Made by a program: the position numbers and the translations under genes. A DNA stretch of 64,000 bases, taken from Acanthornis magna (Eukaryota > Chordata > Aves > Passeriformes > Acanthizidae). Numbering within the stretch: position 1 is the first letter of the stretch; each line of letters begins with the position of its first letter. The notes under the pieces are model-generated. The model was not told the origin of the DNA, ran no database searches, and was given only the letters and a program-made list of their open reading frames with translations. Location of the stretch: assembly GCA_036785705.1 (NCBI GenBank), contig JAWUZG010000029.1:11113501-11177500 (forward strand), read 5' to 3'. Below are positions 11,031 through 21,650 of this stretch, piece after piece.

Positions 11031-13000
11031 CATGAAAAAATTGGATGACTTTGCCATTGCATAAGTTTGTTGTTTCCAAGGAAACTTTTTTAGGGCCATA
11101 TCACTGCCAGACTGGATTAGTTTCAACACAGAACCTGGATTTACAGTTGTACAGGAAACACATTTCTCTGGAGATGGAGGATTTATCTAGGAATATTTCA
11201 TGCGTACCTTAGAGCTGCATAGTGATTGGTGACAGTGCTTAATCAGGCAGAGAAAGCTGGGGATTGGCTTTTATGCTTTACTGAAATAACTGTGCAAAAT
11301 TATTTCCAAAGCTGGTTGGACAAAGGCCAGGATAGAGATATTTCTTTCTGGAATGGCACCAAAGAATCAGGGGCCAGATTTTCAAAAGTGTTCGGCACCC
11401 AACAGCTCACTTTGAAAATCTGACCACTTCCCATTTCATATCCTAATGCCCCCTGTGTGTTGTTGTGTTTGGCACTAGCCGTGAATACACAATGAGGAGC
11501 TTGAAGAAAATATTCATGTACATATTAGCCCCTTAAACATGTTTGAAACGCCTAGGTTTGTTTCATGTCTCCCCCAAATATGCAGAAAGCAAATCCCATG
11601 CTGAAGCATTTGATTTCAGTGTTCCTTAAAATATAAAATAATTCCAGGCTTAGTAACTCATTTAATTTATCAGCATGGTTTAGAAGAAAGACAAATTCAT
11701 CCCACCAAAAAACAATAGAGAATGTCAAATGCTAATTGGAGAACTGCGATTTATTTCCTTAGTGGTCTTTTGGTTGAGATTTGCAAACATGTGGGCTCTG
11801 TGAAGTTTGCATGACTTTTGAAGTCTCCCAGGGGAGAAGCAATAATATGGGATTTCATTAGAAACTGTTAAAAAAGCCTTTTTCAACTTTCTCAAGCCTG
11901 AAGGGACAGGGAACTATTTTTCTTCCCTGGAAAGCCTCTTGTAGAGCCTGATGGAACAGTCTCTGGAGATGACAGAAATCTTTGTGCATCTGATTTAGGT
12001 TTATAATGAAGTAATATCCTCCCACACAGCTACTTCCATCATGCCTTGCATTGAAATTGCACATTGTAATGCTTTGAACAACTTTCTCCTTTAATTCTTT
12101 TATCTCCAGGAAGTTAAGCAGGGCCTGAGTTTACAATAAGTGAGTGGGTAAACCCACTTGGGTTATACAACCCATCTGTGGTCCCACACTGGAGGAAGAT
12201 GCTGAGTGAACCTGGTTAACTTAGGCACCACACTATTCAAAATGCTGTACCACCACAGTGTTAAAAAGAAATGGGCATATAATGCCAAGGGTGTTCCATG
12301 GATGTTCATCCAAATCTTAAATAAACTCAGCTTGATCTTTTTATGTTCTTCTTGTATTTGTTTTCTCGGAACAGTCAAATATTTCAGTTTTACTGGCAAG
12401 AGGGGGTTTTTGAAGACTCATACACAAGTGCACTGGGAAGCAGAATTGCAAATATGCAGATCCCACGAGAGCAGGAAACTAGAAGAGTTTTATGTGGCTC
12501 ATGTGCTAATTGAATGGCAAAGTTGAAATTTAGAACAATTGCAGTTGGCTGAAGGAGTTAAAATATAAAATGGCAGTCATTAAAATAATTTAAACCATCA
12601 GTTAGACAAAAGAACATTTCAGCCTGTGAGCTTTCAATGCTAAGATATGGGGTCTAAACCATTAAAGAGAATATTTGCCTACCTTTAGTTTAGGACAGAT
12701 TTTAATTACTTTCCTGTAAGACTACTTGTTTCCAAAATAATGCAGGCAATGTGAATTACATACATGAACAGTGTACGCATCTGTCTTTCTCTTTTCTCCT
12801 GACTTAAAAGGTGAATGAAGGTGAAGGGAGAAACATCTAGCTCTCTCAGTCCACTGGTCACATTCAAGCAATGCTTAATTGATTCTAGGTGAAGAGGTGA
12901 ATTGGTCTTTCTGTAGGATGAACTCTATTTTTAGATCTTAAAATGGTTCAGTTTGAAACCTGACCCACAGGCCATCTCAAAATGAGTACCCATTTCTTGG
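11031..13000. other. Intergenic, downstream of BMPER
   Basis: No coding exon is recognised. Open frames are 60-106 codons, unrelated to any family I know, and lack supporting splice context. The one recognisable item is the short palindromic relic at 11371-11425. The remainder is AT-rich unique sequence. Confidence 0.6.
11371..11425. mobile_element. Relic of a palindromic (MITE-like) DNA element
   Basis: The left arm GGGCCAGATTTTCAAAAGTG (11371-11390) is nearly the reverse complement of the right arm CACTTTGAAAATCTGACC (11408-11425). The centre reads TTCGGCACCCAACAGCT. GGCCAGATTTTCAAAAGTG with CAGCACCCAACAGCTCCC is a pattern I associate with abundant palindromic non-autonomous repeats in turtles and crocodilians. 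Here the middle is deleted, leaving a compact inverted repeat. The family link is from memory and I do not assign a superfamily. Confidence 0.55.
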
Positions 13001-13116
13001 TTGCACTTGGACAAAAGAGAAAAAAAAGAAAATATTCTTAATGTCTGACCCAAATGCAAACCCATCCCTGGTATCACATAAGTAGTCTCCATCAGATAAC
13101 CTAAAATAAGTAAGTT
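13001..13116 (+). repeat. Direct repeat, copy 1 (116 bp)
   Basis: This copy runs from TTGCACTTGGACAAAAGA to AAAATAAGTAAGTT. It aligns with 13874-13992 with few differences, mainly A-run length (AGAGAAAAAAAAGAAAA against AGAAAAATAAAAAAAAGAAAA), CTTAATG/CTTAGTG, CCCTGG/CCTTG and CCATCAG/CCAGGAG. Flanks on both sides do not match, so the duplicated unit is about 116-119 bp. Confidence 0.9.
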
Positions 13117-13424
13117 TCCTGTATATCACTGATGATTTCTTTTTTTATGAAATTCACTGGTAATCCAATTTTAGTATGCTAAATGCATTTAATATGCAAA
13201 AATGTTTTTTAAATAATAACATAATAATTCACATGTCATATGGTGTATTCACCATGCTAAACTGATGGTTGTGTAAATTTTGATCTTGATAATGCTTATG
13301 TCAATCTGTGCATATAACTTTGGGCCAGTTTGTAAGGTGAAATATATTTGAAGGAGCAGAGGTTCCAATCAAAGAATGATCCAAAAGAGAAGACTGAGAA
13401 ACACCTCTGTAATCCAATCGACAG

Positions 13425-13518
13425 AGTCAAGTAGAGACCTGGATCAATAGTTTCGCCATTAACCTGCTGTGTGCTCTCTGGCAAGTCATTTAGTATTTCG
13501 AACTTCCGTGGGGAAACA
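13425..13518 (+). mobile_element. MIR-type SINE relic
   Basis: GACCTGGATC, then GCCATTAACCTGCTGTGTG, then GGCAAGTCATTTAGTATTTC, then GGGGAAACAG follow the core-to-tail order of MIR: 'cctgggttcaaatc', 'gccacttactagctgtgtgacc', 'gggcaagtcacttaacctct', 'cagtttcc'. It is an ancient copy, well diverged. MIR-like CORE-SINEs are known in amniotes, including birds. A small 3' continuation may extend past 13518. Confidence 0.7.
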
Positions 13519-13873
13519 GGGCTCTGGATTTATGAATCTTTTTTAAGTTTATAGATGGAAAATGTTCTAAAATGCCATATGTCACCAGGATAATATCAGC
13601 TGACATTTTACCAATCTACTCAGGTCTGCTTTGCATCAGGTTGTCCCATCTCTCCCATATCATCATCACTTGGAAATCAGCTTTTAGTTGGCATATGTGG
13701 AGGTCGAATGTATTTACCTTCTCCTCATATACTTTCAGTTGTGCCTATTTTTGCAATGTATATTGAGTTTTATAAACCATGGAGACAAGCCATAGCCAAA
13801 GAGAGCAATTTGAGTTGTAGCCCAAGGCTCCCACATCTTCCAAGAACACTTTTCTCCTGTAGAGTAAGGTTAG

Positions 13874-13992
13874 TTGCACCTGGACAAAAGAAAAATAAAA
13901 AAAAGAAAATATTCTTAGTGTTTGACCCAAATGCAAACCCATCCTTGTATCACATAAGTAGTCTCCAGGAGATAACCTAAAATAAGTAAGTT
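13874..13992 (+). repeat. Direct repeat, copy 2 (119 bp)
   Basis: Second copy of the unit at 13001-13116, same orientation, offset about 873 bp. It runs from TTGCACCTGGACAAAAGA to AAAATAAGTAAGTT. It has no coding potential and matches no repeat family I recognise. The MIR relic at 13425 lies between the copies. Confidence 0.9.
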
Positions 13993-16900
13993 GTCATATT
14001 TTCTGGTTTTTTTGAGCACAGGATTCAAATACAGTTTGACACTGCCTGGCTTCTCACTGTTAGAACCTGACAGCTGCAATAGCTGTCTGATCTTCAATGA
14101 CTGTGTAGGGGTACAGTGGTTTGTGGTTTTTTGCCTTCATCAAAAGTGGACAAGGTGATATCAGAGCTAACAGATATGAGAATAACAATCCATGCATTTT
14201 CAGCTGGACAGACTGGAGAGAGAGTCAGTAAACAGCATTTAGCACTGCAGTGGTGAGATGTTCAACTATTTCAGGAACAGTGACAACTAAAGGGGTGTTA
14301 CGCCAAGATCTCAGTATTTGACAAACAGGAACTTTATGTTACATAACACTGATCAAATGCTTGTTCTTCTAACCCTGATTTTACCATTTTTAGAAAGCCC
14401 TGCGGCAAGAGAGATGTTTCCACTCCCTTACAGAACCATTTCTAGTCTACAACTGCAGATGTTTCAGGACACAGGCCTTATCATGTTGCCATAGCAGTAT
14501 TCCTTTTCTCTACGTTAAAAGTTGTTGCACAGATCGGTATTTCTATGCAAAATAACTCTGACACCTGAGCACCAGAATTTTGAACAACAACATAAGGTTC
14601 TCCTCCTGTGAACACAAGGTAGCTCTTGATCCCTCACATGGCCATGGCAAAAAATCCCCACCCCAGCAAGCACTTAGAACCCCAATCCAATGGCAGTGGA
14701 ATCATGTGTTGAGACCTGATTGGAATAGGTATATTGTTAGGTATCGAAATCCATAATTAAAATAAGGTTGTGGGAGTCTATTCCTACTTTTCTCACAATT
14801 GCTACATCACCTTTGAGGAAGTCACCAAAGTTAAGGAAAAGGATTTTGTTTCTGGGGTTGAGATGAGAAATTAATTTCTCACGCTTCCACTAGCGCAACA
14901 AACCTGCCTTGGTTTCCTCCAGGATATATGTTTTGGTGAACACATGTCGCCACAACTCTCAGAACAAAAGCTACAAATGCACTTTTATAACTCATCTTGC
15001 TCCTGGCTTTGAGATAAAATTGCAAGTTCTCCTTACTGCTGTAGAGAGCACAAGTAGGTTTTTTTTTTTTAACACCAGTTTTATCTGGCAGCAACATTAC
15101 TCAGCATCAAGCACCATTTTAGAAACTTCAAGTGATGTTAAATACGACATGTAGCATTTACTATTTGCATGACATTACCCTTTTCATGGTGAGTTGAGTT
15201 GATGCCAGCCCTGCACACAGGCCTGTGTGAAGAGGTAGTTGGCTCTAATGGGGTGAATATGTGTGCTGGGAGAGCGGTAGCATTACATAATTATCATTAT
15301 CATTGATAGCACTTTCTTTTTCCCTAAGTGTTGCTTATACCTGGGCATCGATATAGATTGGTTTTGCACTTGACAGTGAATTGATAGGAATGTAGGAAAG
15401 TCCTGCCCAGACAGACCCACCTTTTTATTTTTTTCTTATCCAGTGGTGAAGAAATGCTTCAAAGCACACTTCAAAGAGCATTTGTAAGCCTCGTAACGGA
15501 CAGCTCTGCAACAACCTGCTCATAGAGGCAATTTAGCCTTATGCTCTGGCAGTAAGTGGTTGGTACTTTAATGACCCAATCGTTCAAAGCACTTAACTGT
15601 GCTCAAACTTTGAATAACCTCCTTTGCTTCAGTGGGGCAACATGCATGCTGACTTCTAACCACATACCTAAATGGTTTGCTGGGCCAGGGCCAGAGAGTT
15701 CGGCATCTGGCGGGATCAAATATTAAACCTTGTGATATTTTGTGTTTCTTCATGATTTCCATGCATAGATCTATTTTATGATCATGCTGCTATCTACTGC
15801 TAGAAAATCATACAAAATAAGGCTTTTTGAAGCCTTTTGTTTTGAGATGTTAGAAGATTGAAGAATTTTTTCTATTGATTTCCTGTGTCAATGTAATAAT
15901 TTCTTACACCATGTTGCAATTTTCAACGCTATTTTATTTGTTGTTATTGTTAAAACAAGGAGACATAGATGATTTGTTTTTTTTCTTTTGTACTGGTGAA
16001 AGTACGGAACAATTTCAGTGAATTACCTGTTTCCAGCTATGCTAGTTTTAAACTGGGCTGAGTTCATACTAACACCATCCTGACTTTATGGTTGTGGAAG
16101 TAATCCCCAATCCTGGTGTGGCTGCCCTCAGTTATTAGACTCCCAATTGCTTCTAGCTATAGTTCATTACAAAACTCTGATAACACTGTATTAGAATAAA
16201 AGCATCTGCAGCTCAAATCAGTATAAATAATTTGCTACAAGAGTTCACAGTTTGTAAATGAAGGGGGAAATTTTTTTTCTTGTTTTTACAATAATTTTTA
16301 TAAATTTTATTACTAAGGAAAAGGAAATTGTGACGATAGAAACTGATGAAGAAAAGAGAACTAAGAATTAAAAAAAAAATATTTAGTGTAAGTATTCAGC
16401 ATTTCTAACAAGGATCACTGAATAGCTTTCAAAACCTTATAGAAAAAACTTGATTGGGCTCTACAGAGTATGAATCAAAACTCAGAAGTGGATATGTGCT
16501 GATGCAGTTCTACAGTTAAAATTTCACTGTGTCTTGACTGGAGTGAGACAAATGAATAGAATTTGGAGGAAATAATTTATGCCATCTTAGGCATCTGAAT
16601 GTTTGTTTGCTAGTTTGGGGTGTAAATATGCAGGTGTTTGAACCCCACCACGTTGGATATACCACCCTGACTTTCTTCATATTGGTGTGCATCAAGAATA
16701 AATTTGGAGCAACCCACAGAAAAATATCTATGTCAAAAGACATGTTTGGGGTTTTTTTATTTGTTCATTACAATTAGCTATTACCCTGCAAATCATCAAG
16801 GGGAAGAGAAGCTGCAGGGAATTGCAGAGTGTATCACATATATTAGATGTTTGAAGCCATTAATGTATGGGTGGGTTACATGAAATATTTTACGTGCAAT

Positions 16901-17490
16901 TTGTGGAGAATGCTCTGTAGTGTCAAGAGCATCACTGCAAAATGTTTACATTTTAATGTTTAGAATTACTTTGCTTACTGTGCTAAATTTTTTATCGATT
17001 TCACCTGAGGTGCATTAATGTAAAAATGAAATCTATTTAAAATTTCACTAAATTTCTGTTTTTGTTGGTATGTCGCAGTTTATAACTTTGATGAATTTAA
17101 ATTTATTATGTAGTTTAATGTCTCTTACAAAACTGCAAACTGTGCAGTAACCTTGCCTTGACTTGTCTTTGAGGGTCCATACAGTTTTTGTAAGAATATT
17201 GTACTAATACGATTTTGTAAAAGTAGGATTGTGATGAATATGTTTGTAAAGACATTATTTATTCCCCTATAAACTGAATATTTATTATCTTTATGCAGAT
17301 AAATATTGATGCCTTATTATTTCATAGCTGTCAGTGAAAACTTATGATTTTCAAGGTCTGACTCAGAAAAGCAACAGTCTCCCACACAATGGTTGATGCT
17401 GTGTTCTCCTAAGAATTTAAATACTGTTATTTCTTGGGATGGGAGGAAAGAGGCATGCAAACTATTTTTCTTTACTTTTACCTGTAATTA
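13993..17490. other. Intergenic; candidate conserved block near its 3' end
   Basis: No coding exon or clear transposon copy is seen. Short A and T runs occur near 15060 and 16370. From about 16900 to 17340 the sequence is very AT-rich with many TTTACA, TTTAT and TAAT motifs and no obvious repeats, which is a composition common in non-coding elements near developmental genes. Confidence 0.5.
16900..17340. promoter_or_regulatory. Candidate AT-rich non-coding element
   Basis: About 440 bases of low-GC, non-repetitive sequence contain several forkhead-like cores (TGTTTACA near 16944, TTTGTAAAGACA near 17245) and ATTA cores (GCATTAATG near 17013). It could equally be neutral AT-rich DNA. No alignment is available. 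Confidence 0.15.
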
Positions 17491-17493
17491 GGG

Positions 17494-17620
17494 AGATGGA
17501 ATTTTGGGACCCTTGGTTCAGCTGGTGACCTATTTGTGTGGTACTGCTTGGACAAGTTACTTCATTTCTATTTGCCTTAGTTTTCTCACTGGTGAAACAG
17601 AAATGATGATGCTTTACAAA
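17494..17620 (+). mobile_element. MIR-type SINE relic
   Basis: The most recognisable MIR in the window. GACAAGTTACTTCATTTC, then TGCCTTAGTTTTCTCA, then GGTGAAACAGAAATGATGATG follow the MIR tail 'gggcaagtcacttaacctctctgtgcctcagtttcctcatctgtaaaatggggataatgat'. Upstream, CTTGGTTCAGCTGGTGACC may be a degraded core. The ATG-started frame from 17504 reads through it and is not a gene. Confidence 0.75.
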
Positions 17621-20600
17621 AACCACGGAAACTTCAGGAACAGTGAATTTGTTAGAAATCCACTGGTCTGTGTTTGGCCAAAGCTCTTGTTAATGTCTGT
17701 TGGGCTCCAGAGCAGTCCTTACCATTGTCAAGCATTTTTACATTTTTTTTTCTTTGCCAAGAGCAGCCTGTTCTGCTTCTCAAAGTTTAAGTGGGTAATG
17801 AACCCAAACAGCCAGGACTGAGAGCAAGCTTTGCTCTACTCCAAGCAAGAAGACCTTCTTTGATGGGTTTCTTCCTCCTGGAAGGAGGAGATGAGAGGAT
17901 GAGGAGAGCAGAGAAGGTAAGGAATTTGGCACTTTCTTTGAAATTCATAGGACTACTGGTGCTACATCCTCTGTAGCTGTGGGACTCCTTTCTTGGCCTG
18001 TGCTAACTAAATTCGTGTGAAGCCCCCAGTGACAGGCTGCTTCAATATTGTGAGATACTGAACATTCATTGTGGGGTGTACAGGCTCCTCCCTTCAGACT
18101 CTGTTCCATTCCTGAGGTGTGAGGGCAAAGCAGAGAAGGCAAGGGCTGTGGTTCAAAGGCTGTGTGATCAGGCCCTGCGTGCTGCTTGTGTCTGGTGATG
18201 ACTTTCACTGTCACACATCACATTTACCCCAGAATAACCACTCAGTGGTCACAGTTATGACACATTATTTTTCCCACCCATTTTGGATGCAGCCTCTTCA
18301 CCAAGAGTGCTGCTTTATTAATTCTCCTTCAAGACAGTATGCATTTATGGATTTGACCCCCACTTCTCTCTTGCCAGGCTTCACTTGGCTCTTGGTGAGA
18401 TCAAGCATATAAACAATCAACATTTTGTCTCTGCCCAATGTAAGAGCTTTACAGACTGACCTTTTGCAGAGCACTTGCACTGATTGTGGAGGCAAAATAT
18501 AGGTGTTATGGGCACCTCTAGCAGAGGACTTGGTGGGCTTTTCTCATTCTGCTGTCTTGTTCATTTGGGCAGCCTGTTCCTCTCACATCACAGCATTAAT
18601 CCTTCTCTCCCTCCTGTGTGACCTTTTCTGAACTCAACAGCTTGTGACACTCATTTTTTTCATAAAAACGCTCAAAGGGAAAAAATTTATTTAAGAAAAA
18701 TATGAAAGAAAGAGCTTACATGGAGAATGAGAAAAAAGTAGTGTCTGTTTTTAATTTAAACAATCTCTAGATTCATTTACATGTTTCAGGCTATTCGCTT
18801 AATGCAGGCTAATAATTGGAATACTTTTCTTCATCATTTACAGTTCATCATCAATAGAATTTTAATGTTTGAGAGTATTGGTAATAATTGTTTTTCTAAT
18901 TAAACCATACTCAAAAGTTAATAATCTTAATTTAGGATTTTTAACTGGTGTATAATTTCTGTTTTTATGATTGTGTCTTGTGGTTAGCACATGCTAAATT
19001 TGCCGTGGAAAGACAATGCTTTGTCTTCAGTTGTATTCATCCTGTTTTATTTAGTACATCTGGAAATCAGGCTCAACATCGCTGTTATTTCCCCATCCAG
19101 TGTTCTGTTATAGGACATAGCTTTTTGTAATGCAGTTTCTCCCCCAAGTGTCTGTCCCAGACTGTGGTGTATATGTAACTTTACATAGATAGATAATGCA
19201 CTTCTAGGACTATATATAGTTTTGATATTCCAGAGCTGAAATAATGTATTAGATAGTTAACAGAATTTAAATAATTTAAATTTGTTTAAAAGTTGGAAAG
19301 AGAATAACAATTTTGGTTGCTATTTTCTGGACATACAGCAGATGGTGCTTAACAAATACGCTTTAGAACCACTGCCTGAAAACAGCTAAGCCTGGCAACT
19401 TGAATTTTAATGATGCTTCCCAGTCTTTCAAAGAAGCAGTTTGAATGGAAGGCCCCCAGCAGGTTTGACTTACATCAATACATATGATGTGCACAATGTT
19501 CGATTGATGGGGATGCAGCAACAGCTCTTCAAAAAGTGTCTCTTGTGTGCTATGAGGAACTATACATTTGGAAAGGAGTTAGGCATTAGCAGGATTATTT
19601 CACTCTTGATCGTTGCCCTTTTCCTCCAGGCTTATCGCAGTTCACTTAACTAGTGTGAAGGATCCAAGCCCCCAAGTACTACTTTCCACATGAACAAAAG
19701 AATATGAAAAAAATGGTGTGATGCAACCTAGTCTGATGTCCCTGAACGCTCATTTGCACACCTGTCAATGAGAGAAGTTCCTTTTTCTTCTGGCAGCAGC
19801 AGATGAGCCTGTGCTGTGGTTCTGCCTTACCCTTTCCCAGCGTGGGTGGGACCTGTCTCAGGACTAAGCAAGAACTTGCGTCACTGTTTCCCCTCTTGGT
19901 ATCTTATTAGCAAGGTAAGGAAGGTGCTGCAACTCTGAAGTGCTATTTACATTCTGCAGTGTCAAAACCTCAAGATTTATCTCTAATAAGGCAGCTGTCA
20001 TTGTAAAGAAGCACAAGTTACCATGAGCCAAGGGAATAATACCAAGGGGGGCAATGACTCAGAAAATAAAGGAGAATTTACTGACATGCTTAGTAAAGTT
20101 TTAATGAATCTTTATTATTTTCAGGCCTGTTTTTTTCTTCCAAAAGCATTATTTCTTTTTAAATGTGCATTTTTTAAATTGCTGATTAAAAGGCTCACAA
20201 CGAACATCTCAGAGAGGGAAATTCCGCCTGCACAAACGTTGATAAGGTATGAACAGCAGGAATACAAACACTTACACCATTTTTTAGTAGCGGTGCATCA
20301 ACCCCAGCCTTGTTGCGTTTCTCCTGAAGCCTGAAGGGTTCTTGGCTGCAGACTGTGGGTTGTAGTGACTGCCAGCCAGCCACACAAAACCCATTGGGAA
20401 GACATTTCATGTGCACATAATTGGCCTAAAATCTCTGGAGTTACTCTGACTTTCAGATGCCCTGCTTGCCAGCTGAATAGGCAGTCATGCCACAGTGCTG
20501 CCCCAATTTCTCTATAGAGTCAAAACTTGATTCCCTACTAGAACTGAGACAACTCACTGTCCATAGGAAAACAATAGATCTTATGGGCAGCTCTGGGGGA

Positions 20601-21479
20601 TGCAGTCCTCATCCTTGCCTGCAGCAGTTTTAAAGACAAGCCAGCCTTAAGTCAAGTTAATGCAGCTGGAGGCCTAGTGCCGGTGTTAAGACTCCTTTAA
20701 GAGTTTAAGCACATGAGTTGGATGCTTTTCCAACACATCTGCATAGGGATGCACATGATGACCTGCCAGTTGGACTTGGATGTAGAAGTCTTACATCTGC
20801 AGTAGATTTACTAGGATTCAAACCCAGAGTGATTTCAAATACAGACCTGATCAGATTAACTTTGCAAAGTACGCGGTGCCATGAGACATTATGAATCATA
20901 CCTACTAGTCCATATGGGGAAGAAAAACCATCAGCTTTGCTGTTTATACCAAGTCAGAATCCAGGTTTTAGCACAAAGGTGAGTGTCCCATTAATGACTC
21001 AGAGCCCCTGGGGCCTGAGTGGAAAAGCTGCCATCAATTCAGCACAGAGGCTGAAGATCCACCAGGACCTTACATGTGCAAACCTTGTGAAGGGGCCCTT
21101 GTTCCTTGCTCCAGAGCTGAGGAGGGGATGCGAATGCATCTCTCTGGTATATGACGGCACGATTGTTTATGGGCAATAAGAAGTGATGTGAATTTATCTG
21201 AGGCGTTGCCAAAGAGAAATGGCCAAATTCTCCCTGAAAGCTTTGTAATACCAGACAATTAAAGGAGCCTCTGTTTCCTGATGCTAAGAACATTTTGAGG
21301 AGTAAATGATTGCAGCCAAGATTGCTGGGAGCCTGTGTGCAACTGAGTGTCTGTTTAAGCACCATCTGCAGCTGTTGGCCCACCTTCTCCTTTTGTTTAG
21401 ATTTCTATTCTCCACAGATTGCTGTGAGCAGATCACGGTGCTGCTGAGGCAATAATCAATACTGCTCCCATTTTAACTC

Positions 21480-21650
21480 GCTGCTGCGAAAGCCAAGTCT
21501 AATATTGAAGTTTCTAAAAACAAACTTGGGCGACAGACTGCATTGTTTAAGTTGCTACTTCATTACAATTATAAAGCTGTAGGAAAAGGATTAATTGATA
21601 TATTAATCTGTCACAAATTTACAGCATCTACTCCCCTTTCATCAGTTCCA
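21480..21650. promoter_or_regulatory. Candidate conserved element with homeodomain inverted repeat
   Basis: GATTAAT (21589-21595) and ATTAATC (21602-21608) form a perfect inverted repeat with a six-base spacer, giving two opposed homeodomain sites. The left one is preceded by G, making GGATTA, a K50/OTX-PITX-type site. A SOX-like CATTGTT (21541-21547) and ACAATTATAAAG lie nearby. The block is non-repetitive. Regulatory role is inference. Confidence 0.25.
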
